Below the pieces are notes generated by a model. It was not told the DNA's origin. It did not search any database and saw nothing but the letters and a program-made list of their open reading frames with translations. This document shows positions 31,584 through 40,730 of a stretch of 64,000 nucleotides of DNA, in pieces. The translations under genes and the position numbers were made by a program. Each line of letters opens with the position of its first letter. Positions within the stretch are counted from its first letter, which is position 1. This DNA is from Mycobacterium sp. BK086 (lineage in GTDB: Bacteria; Actinomycetota; Actinomycetes; Mycobacteriales; Mycobacteriaceae), in the NCBI GenBank assembly GCA_004362315.1, contig SNWL01000007.1:473411-537410 (forward strand). The letters run 5' to 3'.

Positions 31584-32858
31584 ATGAAGGTGGTCCTGGC
31601 ATGCCACGGCGTCCGTGGCGATGTCGAGCCCTGCGTCGTCATCGGTCGTGAACTGCAGCGCAGGGGACACGACGTGGCGATCGCGGTCCCGCCGAACGTG
31701 GTGGCCTTCGCCGAGTCGGCCGGGCTCACCGCGGTCTCGTGGGGTGACGAGTCGCAGGTGATGATGGACGCGCAGCGCGACTACTGGACGGCGTTCTTCC
31801 GAATTCCTTGGAAGCCAAAGGAAGTGACGAAGCTCGGAGCCGACATCGGGGAGATCGTTTCCCGGTGCTGGACGAAGGAGGCGTTCGCGACCCTTGCGTC
31901 GCTCGCCGAGGGGGCGGACCTGATCATCGCCGGCTACGGTTTCGAGCAATTCTCGGCCAATGTCGCGGAGTATTACGGCATCCCGCTGGTCACGGTCGAC
32001 TTCTTCCCGACCCGCGCCAACGGCAGGGTCCTGCCGTTGCTGCCCGCATCGACCGGTCGCGCGGTGATGAAGGCCTACGAGCGTATGGCGTGGAGCGGGG
32101 TGGTCAAAGAGGTCGAGGACATCCAGCGCCGTGAGCTCGGTCTGCCGGAGGCGACATCGGCCTGGCCGGAACGCATCGCCGAACGCGGTTCCCTGGAGAT
32201 CCAGGGTTACGACGATGTCTGGATTCCCGGGCTGGCTGCCGAATGGGCGCACTGGGGTAGCCAGCGTCCGTTTGTCGGCACCCTGACGCTGGAGTCGTCG
32301 ACGGCATCCGACGAGGAGGTCGCGGCGTGGATCGCCGGCGGAACACCACCGATTTTCTTCGGTTTCGGCAGCGTCCCGGTCGGCTCGCCGGCTGACACGA
32401 TCGCGATGATCAGCGCCGTCTGTGAGCGGCTGGGCGAACGGGCTGTGGTGGGTGCGGGCTCCACCGACTTCAGCGCGATCTCCTATCCCGATCACGTCAA
32501 GGTGGTGGGCCTGGTGAACTTCGCCGAGGTGTTCCCGCTCTGTCGCGCGGTCGTGCACCACAGCGGGGCGGGCACCATCGCGGCGTGCCTGCGGGCCGGA
32601 GTGCCGCAGGTGGGACTGTGGACGCTGCCCGATCAGGGGTTGCGGACCAATCAGCTTCGACGTTTGAAGCTGGGTACCGGGCGGCGCTTCGCCACGACGA
32701 CTGAGAAGTCGTTGATCGCCGACCTGCGCAAGGTTCTGGCTCCCGGCTACCTCACCCGGGCCCGCGAGTTCGCGACCCGGATGACGACGCCGGCCGAAAG
32801 CGCGGCAGCCGCCACCGATCTCGTTGAAGATTTCGTACGCCTCGGGCGCGTTTGCTGA
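31584..32858 (+). CDS. GPL-type glycosyltransferase (GT1 family)
   Basis: This 424-residue protein has the N-terminus MKVVLACHGVRGDVEP and donor-site signature VVHHSGAGTIAACLRAG, in which Ser replaces the first Gly of the usual HHGG. It is preceded by a promoter-like element that recurs upstream of the GT1 gene at 39327. The acceptor half (DAQRDYWTAFFRIPWKPKE) resembles that of the 55364 enzyme. The membrane acyltransferase gene starts three bases after its stop, so glycosylation and acylation may be coupled here. Confidence 0.9.
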   Translation: MKVVLACHGVRGDVEPCVVIGRELQRRGHDVAIAVPPNVVAFAESAGLTAVSWGDESQVMMDAQRDYWTAFFRIPWKPKEVTKLGADIGEIVSRCWTKEAFATLASLAEGADLIIAGYGFEQFSANVAEYYGIPLVTVDFFPTRANGRVLPLLPASTGRAVMKAYERMAWSGVVKEVEDIQRRELGLPEATSAWPERIAERGSLEIQGYDDVWIPGLAAEWAHWGSQRPFVGTLTLESSTASDEEVAAWIAGGTPPIFFGFGSVPVGSPADTIAMISAVCERLGERAVVGAGSTDFSAISYPDHVKVVGLVNFAEVFPLCRAVVHHSGAGTIAACLRAGVPQVGLWTLPDQGLRTNQLRRLKLGTGRRFATTTEKSLIADLRKVLAPGYLTRAREFATRMTTPAESAAAATDLVEDFVRLGRVC

Positions 32859-32861
32859 TCG

Positions 32862-34034
32862 ATGAGCGCGAATCCGGAAGTAGTCGGCGACAACGAGGAC
32901 GAGAGCGTCGCGCGTCGGATCAAGGGCACGCTCGAAGAGGTATTCGATCCGCAGAACAACGCGCTGAACGCGTGGCGGCTGGCGATGGCAACGGGCGTGA
33001 TCCTGTGGCACTCGTGGCTGATCACCGGCCGCACCATATCTTTCGAGCCGGCCCATCAGCTGCTGCGAGATGTCTGGGTGGACGGGTTCTTCGCGATCTC
33101 GGGATTCCTGATCACGTGGAGCTGGACCAGAAGGCCGCGGTTGCGCGACTACTTCGTCGCCCGAGGGCTGCGCATCCTCCCCGGATTCTGGGTCTGCCTG
33201 GTGGTGATCGCGTTCGTCATCGCACCGATCAGCGTGGCGATCCAAGGCGGCTCGCCCGGCGGACTGCTGCTGTCGTCGGGCCCGATTTCCTACGTCCTGA
33301 ACAACTTCGGGCTCTTGATGAGGCAAAGCGATATCGCGGGAACACCTCTCGGGGTCCCACTGCCAGGGGAGTGGGACAGTTCACTGTGGACGCTGTACTG
33401 GGAGGCGTTGTGCTACATCGCCATCGCGGTCCTCGGCATCACCGGACTGTTGCGCCGGCGATGGGTGGTCCCAAGCTTGCTCGCCCTGGCAGTGCTCTGG
33501 TCCACCCAATTGCCCTCGATGAGTGCGATCGTCGAAGCACCCCCCGACAAACGGCCCCCGCTCGATGCGGCGACCCAGATGCTGATCGCAGAAGGAGCGG
33601 CTGCACGGTTCGCGGTGATGTTCCTGGCGGGAGCGCTGCTGTTCCAGGTGCGCCATGTCATTCCCGCGAGGTGGTCGCTCGTCGCGCTGAGTGTGGCAAT
33701 CGTCCTGGCGGCCAGCCTGCTGCCCAACTATCGGTGGATCGGTGCGTTCCCGCTGGCATATGCGCTCGTCGTTTCGGGCGCGCTCATCCACGATCCACGC
33801 CTGCGGTTACGGACCGATTTGTCTTATGGCGTCTACATTTACGCGTTTCCGATCCAGCAGATCCTGGTGATCTGCGGACTTGCCTTTCTGGCCCCGCCGG
33901 TGTTCGCGCTCATCGCTGCCGTCATCACACTGCCTTTGGCGGCACTGAGCTGGTTCCTGGTGGAGAAGCCCGCGATGTCGTTGAAGGCGCGTTTGGGCAG
34001 GCGCGGTCCGCCGGCGGCCGCGCCGCCTGCCTAA
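32862..34034 (+). CDS. Membrane acyltransferase, AT3 family (GPL Atf-like)
   Basis: This 390-residue integral membrane protein of the acyltransferase-3 family has about ten hydrophobic segments. It has the conserved His near the first helix (ILWHSWLI), the GFFAISGFLITWSW segment and an Arg-rich cytoplasmic loop (RGLRILPGFW). It lacks the SGNH domain of the three larger relatives in the window. Comparable enzymes acetylate the 6-deoxytalose of GPLs. It sits three bases after a GT1 gene. Its stop overlaps that of the convergent acyltransferase-SGNH gene. Confidence 0.85.
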   Translation: MSANPEVVGDNEDESVARRIKGTLEEVFDPQNNALNAWRLAMATGVILWHSWLITGRTISFEPAHQLLRDVWVDGFFAISGFLITWSWTRRPRLRDYFVARGLRILPGFWVCLVVIAFVIAPISVAIQGGSPGGLLLSSGPISYVLNNFGLLMRQSDIAGTPLGVPLPGEWDSSLWTLYWEALCYIAIAVLGITGLLRRRWVVPSLLALAVLWSTQLPSMSAIVEAPPDKRPPLDAATQMLIAEGAAARFAVMFLAGALLFQVRHVIPARWSLVALSVAIVLAASLLPNYRWIGAFPLAYALVVSGALIHDPRLRLRTDLSYGVYIYAFPIQQILVICGLAFLAPPVFALIAAVITLPLAALSWFLVEKPAMSLKARLGRRGPPAAAPPA

Positions 34035-36223
34035 CGACTGGCCAGCGCTCGATCGGCAAAGGCGCCGATCACCGGGCCCAGAGCCCGGGAGTATTCGAGC
34101 GTCACGTGATTCCAGTCAAAGTAGACCAGGGTGTTGTCGACGATGACCGGGCAGCGATCGGCCGTGCAGAACAAGTCGGTGAGGTCGGCGTACTGACCGC
34201 CCCCGGCTGTGACGGCGGCGGCCTCCGCGGCGATACCGGCGGGATTGACCGCGCCGGCCCGTTTCGGCTCACAGGCCGTGACGTCGTCCAAGTGGGCGGA
34301 CAGGCATACCGGCACCACCGACTGGGGGTCGGGGATGGGCCCGAGCACCAATACCTGTGATCCGATATCGCGCAGCTGCTTCACAATTCGGGTGAGGCTG
34401 TCGAGCCACGCGCGGTCGTACGCCGCAAAGCCCGATGGCCAGTCGGCCGAGCCGTATCCGCGCCATGTGCTGAGCACGACGAGCCGCGGATGCTCGGCGC
34501 GCAACCGGGACGTGATCTCGGCACGCCACTGCTCACACTCGGTGTATTCCCGGTTCAGGAGCGGGCTGCGGATCGTCAGGTCCAGCAGGGGGCAGCCGGA
34601 CTTCGCGAGAGTCTCGACCCGCCAATGACGTTCGTCGGCGAGCTGCCGGAAGGCCGGATTCCACATCGCGGCGTGCGAATCGCCGACCAGGGCAACGGTG
34701 GTGGCCGAGGCGGTGTCACCCGATGCGCATTCTGGATGTCCGGTTTCGAGGAAATCGCGCATACAGCCCCCGAGGTACACACCCTTTTCCTCGGCCGCCG
34801 CATTCGCAAGCGGGGGAACAAGATTGGATGGGACGGCCGTGAGGTCGGCAGAGGCTGCGACGGCGGCTTGCACCTGCGCGACAGCTTGGCGGATGGCGAT
34901 GTCGTAGGTATCGATTCCCGCGCCCGCGGGGACCGGCGTTGCCGCGACCGTCAGCGGTGCCGCGGGTGCGCCGCGCCCGACGGTGCTCGGTACCACCTGC
35001 GTCAACACCAATCCGGCACAGACGGCGATCGCGGTGGCCACCGCGCCCAGGCCGAGGCTGCGGCCGGCCGAGTTGCGGATCGTGGTGTTGAAGCGAAGCG
35101 GGTTCTCGATGAATGTCAGGGTGAGCCAGGCCAATCCGGCGGACAGCAGAGCCGCGGTCACCCGACCGACGAGGCCCAGCGGGTGGCCCACGATCAACGG
35201 GGTCAACACCAGCACAGGCCAGTGCCAGAGATACCAGGAGTAGGAGATGCGGCCGATGGCTCGCATGGGTGACAGTCCCAGTAGCCGGCCGCAGCCTCGC
35301 GCCGGTAGGGCGCAGCCGGCACCGATCACCAGCGCCGCGCCGACGGTGGGCAGCAGAGCGGCGGTACCCGGAAAGGGTGTGGTCGGACTGAACCAGGTGC
35401 ACGCCAACAGAATCAGCGCCAGCCCTGCCCAGCCCAGCACCCCGGCGGGCACCGCAGGCAGGCGGCGCCAGTGGCCCGCCGTGAGCGCTACCAGACCGCC
35501 GACCGCCAGCTGCCACGCCCGGGTGGGCAACGAATAGAAGGCCGCGGCGGGCATCACGTGCGTGAGGACGAACGAAACTCCGAAGGACAGGATCGCGACC
35601 AGCGTGAGCGCGGCCAGATACGGGCGTTGGGATTGCGCGGCTGTGGATGTGGAACGCCGGCGCGCGAGCCGCATCAGCCAAGCGACGCCGAGAATCAAGG
35701 GCGCCCATACGAGATAGAACTGCTCTTCGACGCCCAACGACCAATAGTGCAGGAAGGGCGAGGGAGTGAGGTGGTTGGCGGCGCTGAAGTAGTTCACGCC
35801 TTCGAACATGAAGCGGTAGTTGCTGATGTAGAGCGCGCTCCAGATGCCGTCGGCCAGAACGGTTGGCGCCTGTAGCGGCGGCAGCAGGAAGGTCGCCCCG
35901 ATCATCGTCACGACACCCACCGCGGCCGAGGCGGGCAGCAGACGGCGGGCCCGGGCTCCGTAGAACGACCGCAGGCGCACCGAGCCGCTGGTACTGACCT
36001 CGCGCCACAGCAGCCCGGTGATCAAGAAGCCCGAGATGACGAAGAAGACGTCGACACCGACGTAGCCGCCGCCCAGGCCGGGCACCGCAGCATGGAACAG
36101 GACCACGGCCACCACCGCGACTGCGCGCAGTCCCTCGATGTCGGGCCGGAACTTGTTCTGTTCCGCGCGAGAATCCTGCCGCTCCTCGGTAGGACTAACG
36201 CTGTCCGCCTGGCGCAATGTCAC
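34031..36223 (-). CDS. Acyltransferase-3 / SGNH fusion protein 1 (OafA-like)
   Basis: This protein has 730 residues. The N-terminal half is an AT3 membrane domain (FRPDIEGLRAVAVVAVVLFH, GVDVFFVISGFLITGLLW, and FYGARARRLLPAS). After about residue 470 comes an extracytoplasmic SGNH domain with VGDSHAAMW and the C-terminal Asp-His motif DWNH. Such proteins O-acetylate cell-surface sugars, the AT3 part passing the acyl group outward to the SGNH part. The GTG start follows AGGTGGGG. Upstream lies a 34-base element identical to one before the second copy. It probably acts late, on the exported glycolipid. Confidence 0.88.
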   Translation of the reverse strand: MTLRQADSVSPTEERQDSRAEQNKFRPDIEGLRAVAVVAVVLFHAAVPGLGGGYVGVDVFFVISGFLITGLLWREVSTSGSVRLRSFYGARARRLLPASAAVGVVTMIGATFLLPPLQAPTVLADGIWSALYISNYRFMFEGVNYFSAANHLTPSPFLHYWSLGVEEQFYLVWAPLILGVAWLMRLARRRSTSTAAQSQRPYLAALTLVAILSFGVSFVLTHVMPAAAFYSLPTRAWQLAVGGLVALTAGHWRRLPAVPAGVLGWAGLALILLACTWFSPTTPFPGTAALLPTVGAALVIGAGCALPARGCGRLLGLSPMRAIGRISYSWYLWHWPVLVLTPLIVGHPLGLVGRVTAALLSAGLAWLTLTFIENPLRFNTTIRNSAGRSLGLGAVATAIAVCAGLVLTQVVPSTVGRGAPAAPLTVAATPVPAGAGIDTYDIAIRQAVAQVQAAVAASADLTAVPSNLVPPLANAAAEEKGVYLGGCMRDFLETGHPECASGDTASATTVALVGDSHAAMWNPAFRQLADERHWRVETLAKSGCPLLDLTIRSPLLNREYTECEQWRAEITSRLRAEHPRLVVLSTWRGYGSADWPSGFAAYDRAWLDSLTRIVKQLRDIGSQVLVLGPIPDPQSVVPVCLSAHLDDVTACEPKRAGAVNPAGIAAEAAAVTAGGGQYADLTDLFCTADRCPVIVDNTLVYFDWNHVTLEYSRALGPVIGAFADRALASR

Positions 36224-36240
36224 CCCACCTGTTTCGCGTG

Positions 36241-36274
36241 CGTCAATTGAGTCGAGGCATTCTTACACCCGGGC
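36241..36274 (-). promoter_or_regulatory. 34-base element upstream of acyltransferase-SGNH gene 1
   Basis: These 34 bases are identical to 51676-51709, also just upstream of an acyltransferase-SGNH gene, and are partly conserved before the third copy (53970-54001). On the gene strand the core reads GGGTGTAAGAATGCC. It may be a promoter or activator site; the match to SigA boxes is poor. Confidence 0.5.
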
Positions 36275-36328
36275 AACCACCGCTGTGGCGGTTCAGGACG
36301 GATACCGAACACCACATTGCTGGGGCGT

Positions 36329-37450
36329 TCAGCGTCGCGTCGGATCAAGGTTTCCCAGGCCGGTGATCTCGAGGCTTACCGACTTCCGGTGTCCGGCGGC
36401 GCCCATCATGAAGAGGATGTCGCCGATCGGAGCGCCGAGCCAAAACCGCCAGAACCGCCTGGTGAGGAATTTCCAGAGAAAGCGTCCGCCCAGCAAATGT
36501 ATGGCTACGGCAGTCAGGTAGTAGAGAGGTCGCTTCCAGCGCGAAATAACCATCTCGGCGTTCATCTCGCCGACCTCGAGACCCCAGGCCCGGTACTGGA
36601 ATTCCAACCCGTAGCGTTCCTGGAACTCGAAGAACGCGCGCAGCTCACCATTGGTGACGAGATATTCGTCGAAGACCAGAATTGAGCCCGCGACAAACCG
36701 GTCTTTGCACGTCTCCAGCGCGTGCAGGCAACTCTCGTAGGTGTCCAAATCCATGTGGAAGAGCCGGATCGGGGCACCCGGCCGTTCGGCGAGGAACGGC
36801 GCGAGCGTCTCGTAGGTACGCCCCTTGACGAACTGCACGTCCCGGCCGAGCGCATCCGGCACGCCGTCGTTCAGGGTCACCCCGGTTTCCCGTCGAAATC
36901 GCCTGGCCAGCGGATCCGACAGGGAGAAGGTGCCCTGTTTGATCACGATCTGATCTTCGATCTGCCAGTCCTCGACGAGACCTTCGAAGGTGTCGAAGCC
37001 GTAGACGGTACGGCCGGTGGCATCGGCTGTCAGTCGCGTCGACCAGCCGAGCCAGACCCCCAGATCGAGGAGTAGCTCGTCGGCGTTCTCAGGTGTCGGC
37101 GCCGGCAGCCGGGACGCTTCCCAGAGCAGTGGATGGCCGGGAATCTTGTGGTGTCGGATATCCGTGAGCGTGCGGGCGATGAATTCCTGATACGCGTCGT
37201 CGTAGACCCTGACGTCTTTCGCATACAGGTTGGGGATAAAGCGATCGTGCCCGCGGTAAACCACGCGTGCGCCGAGCAGCAATACCAGCAGCACGCCGAT
37301 CACAATGAGCAGAACGGGTGCGAAGTAACACGCGACAGCTATCCCCACCAGGATGGCAACGAGGACGGCTTTCCATACCCGATGGATATTCGTCCGGTCG
37401 ACCGCCTGCCTCGTCCGATCCACTGTCCCGCTGTCAACCACGCTCAACAC
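36329..37450 (-). CDS. Membrane-anchored TylF-like methyltransferase
   Basis: This protein has up to 373 residues. Residues about 25-62 are strongly hydrophobic (two short helices or one hairpin), placing the enzyme on the membrane. The rest follows the TylF pattern: LLLDLGVWLGWSTRL, VYGFDTFEGL, RLFHMDLDTYESCL and LVFDEY. The second acidic pair is DE rather than the DD of typical TylF/MycF. The C-terminus also has a hydrophobic, aromatic tail. The start is uncertain: GTG at 37450, TTG at 37447 (better spaced from GGAGG) and GTG at 37441 are all possible. It is a likely O-methyltransferase for a lipid-linked sugar, transcribed between GMC 2 and acyltransferase-SGNH 1. Confidence 0.72.
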   Translation of the reverse strand: MLSVVDSGTVDRTRQAVDRTNIHRVWKAVLVAILVGIAVACYFAPVLLIVIGVLLVLLLGARVVYRGHDRFIPNLYAKDVRVYDDAYQEFIARTLTDIRHHKIPGHPLLWEASRLPAPTPENADELLLDLGVWLGWSTRLTADATGRTVYGFDTFEGLVEDWQIEDQIVIKQGTFSLSDPLARRFRRETGVTLNDGVPDALGRDVQFVKGRTYETLAPFLAERPGAPIRLFHMDLDTYESCLHALETCKDRFVAGSILVFDEYLVTNGELRAFFEFQERYGLEFQYRAWGLEVGEMNAEMVISRWKRPLYYLTAVAIHLLGGRFLWKFLTRRFWRFWLGAPIGDILFMMGAAGHRKSVSLEITGLGNLDPTRR

Positions 37451-37510
37451 TCACCTCCGGTTTCCGGACAGACTAGGGTGTCCCGGACGTGCGGGAGGCC
37501 CGATCCGGCG

Positions 37511-39151
37511 TCAGCTGGCAAAGTTTGCCTGATTCACGTGTGCCGCTACGCGCAGCGCGTTGGCCGCGACGGTCAGACTCGGATTCAAGCCTGCGCTGGA
37601 CGGGAAAAACGAGGTGTCCACGACGTAGAGGTTGTCCACCTCGTGCGCGCGGTTCTGCGCATTCAGCACACTGGTTGCCGGATCGGTACCGAATCGGCAG
37701 GTCCCGCAGACGTGGCCCATGTTCGAGTTCTCTTTGCCGCTGCCCAGACCGCGGGTGCGGAACGGCTTCAGAATCTCCTTGAACAGCCGCAGGAACTCCG
37801 CGTGCCGGTCGAGTTCGTTCGGGTGGAGCCGGTACTGAATCCGCATCCGCTGGCGACCGTCGGAGCCGGGGCGGTCCGGGAGCAACACCCGGTTGTCCCG
37901 ATAGGGGAGGTCTTCCATCATCGCGGCCAGGATCAGTCCGCCGGTGAAGAACTTCTCGTAGACCCGGCGCACCGCCGGGCTCATCATCCGCAAGGCCCGC
38001 CCCTGCGGACCCGGGCGGTTGATCAACCACTCCATCGGCGGGATTGAACCGAACGACTGCACGGTCCCGTATTTCTGCCCCTGAAAGAAGTAGAAGTCGT
38101 TGAGCCCGATCTCCTTGTTCGCGGCGGTGATCGTGGAGTCGGGCTCGGGCCAGATCTCGATCGGATCGAGGAAGTGGCGCATCAGGTTGCGGCCCACCAT
38201 GTCTGAGCCGTTGGCCAGCCCGCGGGGCCAATCGCCGGACCTGGAATTGAGCAGTAGCACCGGGGTGGCCAGCGCGCCTGCGGCCAGCACCACCACCTTG
38301 GCCTTGAGAGTCAATCGGCCCGACGAGTGCTCGCAGATCACCCGCCGGACGCCGGTGCGGTCGGCCTCCAGGTGAAGGACCCGGCATTCGGTCAGCAGCT
38401 GGGCGCCGTGCTCGGTGACCGCGGGCAGGACGGCGTTGCGCGCCGCGTCGTTCTTACACGCCTTGGAACAGAGAAAGGTCTGGCAGGTCGCGCAGTCGGC
38501 GGTGTAGTCACAGGCCATCGGCAAGTGATAGGGATGGAGACCTCGGCCTGTCAGATACTCCACCAACGGCTGGTTGTCGGCCGAAAATGGTGGTGCGGCA
38601 GGCAGATTGACATCGGCCGCCTCGGGCCGCAGTGGGTCGGGCTGGCCGCGGACTCCCAACAATTTCTCGGCATCGGCGTACCAGGGCCGCATCTCGTCGT
38701 AGCTGACCGGCCAGGCCTCCGGCACCGTCGAATCTCCCGGGTCGGCGAAATTCTGCCGGGGAGTGAAGTCCCGTTCGAAGAACCGCTCGCAGACCATGCC
38801 GTACAGCGCGGACGATCCGCCGGTCCCGCTGCCGATGAACGGCACAAAACGCTTGGGGCGCCGTCCACTGATGTCTTCGACCTCGTCGGTAGAGCGTCCC
38901 CCGCGCGCCAATGCGTCGTGATACGCCGCGGTGGACCGCGCCGCTGCGGGCTCGGCCAGTTCGGGCATTGCCGACCGGATGACCCCCGGCGCGCCGGGCA
39001 ATGTCGAGCGTCCCTTTTCGACGAAAAGCACTCGCCGGCCCGCCTGGGCCAGCCGATAACCCAGCATGCCGCCGCCCATACCGGTGCCCACCACGATCAC
39101 GTCCCACTCGATGCGTTCCGTCTCGCGCGCAGTCAATGCGCCGTCAGCCAA
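37511..39151 (-). CDS. GMC-family flavin oxidoreductase 2
   Basis: This protein has 546 residues and is a close paralogue of the protein at 25464-27113 along its full length. FAD motif VIVVGTGMGGGML, C-terminal SSAGLNPSLTVAANALR, and the same Cys cluster (CDYTADCATCQTFLCSKAC) at about 212-230 are all present. The start is TTG, with GAGGAG just upstream. The DNA before it matches that before the other copy, so gene and leader were duplicated together. It is probably an alcohol or sugar dehydrogenase working with one of the Gfo/Idh enzymes; no substrate is readable. Confidence 0.85.
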   Translation of the reverse strand: MADGALTARETERIEWDVIVVGTGMGGGMLGYRLAQAGRRVLFVEKGRSTLPGAPGVIRSAMPELAEPAAARSTAAYHDALARGGRSTDEVEDISGRRPKRFVPFIGSGTGGSSALYGMVCERFFERDFTPRQNFADPGDSTVPEAWPVSYDEMRPWYADAEKLLGVRGQPDPLRPEAADVNLPAAPPFSADNQPLVEYLTGRGLHPYHLPMACDYTADCATCQTFLCSKACKNDAARNAVLPAVTEHGAQLLTECRVLHLEADRTGVRRVICEHSSGRLTLKAKVVVLAAGALATPVLLLNSRSGDWPRGLANGSDMVGRNLMRHFLDPIEIWPEPDSTITAANKEIGLNDFYFFQGQKYGTVQSFGSIPPMEWLINRPGPQGRALRMMSPAVRRVYEKFFTGGLILAAMMEDLPYRDNRVLLPDRPGSDGRQRMRIQYRLHPNELDRHAEFLRLFKEILKPFRTRGLGSGKENSNMGHVCGTCRFGTDPATSVLNAQNRAHEVDNLYVVDTSFFPSSAGLNPSLTVAANALRVAAHVNQANFAS

Positions 39152-39235
39152 AATCGAGCTCCTCAGCGTGATGGCCCAAAGATCGGTCTGGACTGGGCGA
39201 TTCGGGATGGTACCAACGTTGAGCCGAAGGCATGG

Positions 39236-39286
39236 CCGAACGCTTACTGGCTCGTCAAAAAACCGGTAATAATGGCCGTTGCTCCT
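39236..39286 (+). promoter_or_regulatory. Duplicated promoter-like element upstream of a GT1 gene, copy B
   Basis: This segment matches 31491-31541 at 42 of 51 positions. Here the putative boxes are TTACTG-N18-AATAAT, a slightly better -10 than in copy A. It lies between the divergent GMC 2 gene and the GT1 gene, 41 bases before the latter. Confidence 0.5.
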
Positions 39287-39326
39287 GACGGTGTGCCGCA
39301 GGACGATCGAAAGGCCAGAACCGGCG

Positions 39327-40595
39327 ATGAAACTTGTGCTGTCCAGCTACGGCGGTCGCGGCGATATCGAGCCCGCCGTGGTTGTCGGCCGTGAGCTGCT
39401 GCGCAGAGGCCACGATGTGCGCATGGTCGTCCCGCCCAATCTGGTCGGCTTTGCCGAGGCGGCCGGGCTGTCCGCGGTGGCGTATGGACTGGATTCCAAA
39501 GCCATTCTGGAGCTGCAGTGGCGGTATTTCACGTTGTACGGCCGCACACCGTGGAAGCTCAAAGAGCTCAATCGGATGGCCAGCGAGACCGCGCAATTCG
39601 CCGAGGGCTGCTGGGCGGAGATGACCAGAACCCTGGCCTCGGTGGCCCAAGGCGCTGACCTTCTGCTGACCGGGCTGATCTTCGAGCAGCCTGCCGCCAA
39701 CGTCGCCGAGGCCTACGACATCCCGTTGGTCACCCTGCACTACTTCCCCTACCGCGTCCATGGTCAACTCCTGCCGCTGTTGCCAGCACCGTTGAGCCGG
39801 TTGGCGATGGCCACGAACGAGTGGACGGCGTGGCGCGGCACCCGTAAGGGCGAGGACGTCCAGCGCCGCGAACTCGGGCTGCCCGCCGCCACCAGCTCCG
39901 CGCCGCGCCGCATCGCGGGCCGAGGTTCACTCGAGGTCCAGGCCTACGACGAGCTGGTTTTTCCGGGCCTCGGGCGGGAATGGGGCAAGTGGGACGGTCA
40001 GCGTCCCTTCGTCGGGGCGTTGGCCATGGCGTCGCCGACGGATTCCGACGAGGAGGCGGCGTCGTGGATCGCGGCGGGGACGCCGCCGATCTTCTTCGGC
40101 TTCGGCAGTGTCCCGATCGGATCACCAGCCGACACGGTCGCGATGATCGCCGCCGCGTGCGCCCAGTTGGGGGAGCGTGCGATCGTCGGTGCGGGCGGTA
40201 CCGACTACAGCCAGGTTCCGCAGTACGACCACGTGAAGGTGGTCGGCCAAGTGAATTACGCAACCATCTTCCCGACGTGCCGCGCGGTCGTGCATCACGG
40301 TGGTTCTGGCACCGTGGCCGCGTGCTTGCGGGCGGGCGTTCCCCAGCTGGTCCTGTGGACGCTGCCTGACCAGCCATTCTTTGCGGCGCAGCTGAAGCGG
40401 CTCAAGGTGGGTGCCGGGCGGCGCTTCTCGACCACCACCGAGAAATCACTGGTCAAAGACCTGCGTCGGATACTGGCTCCGGGATATGCGGCACGGGCCC
40501 GCGAGATCGCCCCATGGATGACGTCCCGTGCCGATGCCGTCGTCGCGGCAGCTGACCGCGTGGAGGAATTTGCGCGCGTGAAGTGCCGTGCCTGA
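39327..40595 (+). CDS. GPL-type glycosyltransferase (GT1 family)
   Basis: This protein has 422 residues from the ATG at 39327 (MKLVLSSYGGRGDIEP); longer in-frame starts would run into the promoter-like element. VVHHGGSGTVAACLRAG is the donor signature. Its C-terminal third resembles the 31584 enzyme (QLVLWTLPDQ; LKRLKVGAGRRFSTTTEKSL), in line with their shared upstream element, and the pair probably arose by duplication. The acceptor and the sugar donated are not readable from sequence. Confidence 0.9.
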   Translation: MKLVLSSYGGRGDIEPAVVVGRELLRRGHDVRMVVPPNLVGFAEAAGLSAVAYGLDSKAILELQWRYFTLYGRTPWKLKELNRMASETAQFAEGCWAEMTRTLASVAQGADLLLTGLIFEQPAANVAEAYDIPLVTLHYFPYRVHGQLLPLLPAPLSRLAMATNEWTAWRGTRKGEDVQRRELGLPAATSSAPRRIAGRGSLEVQAYDELVFPGLGREWGKWDGQRPFVGALAMASPTDSDEEAASWIAAGTPPIFFGFGSVPIGSPADTVAMIAAACAQLGERAIVGAGGTDYSQVPQYDHVKVVGQVNYATIFPTCRAVVHHGGSGTVAACLRAGVPQLVLWTLPDQPFFAAQLKRLKVGAGRRFSTTTEKSLVKDLRRILAPGYAARAREIAPWMTSRADAVVAAADRVEEFARVKCRA

Positions 40596-40730
40596 TCACT
40601 TTCGTCAGCCAGCCAAATTTCCGGTCGGCGGCCACAATATTGGTTAGGCTGCGCAGCGACCGGCCTGGTCGCGAGGTCCGGTTCATTCCAGGACGCGCAC
40701 GGGGGAACGTTGAAGGAGCTAGGAACTGCG

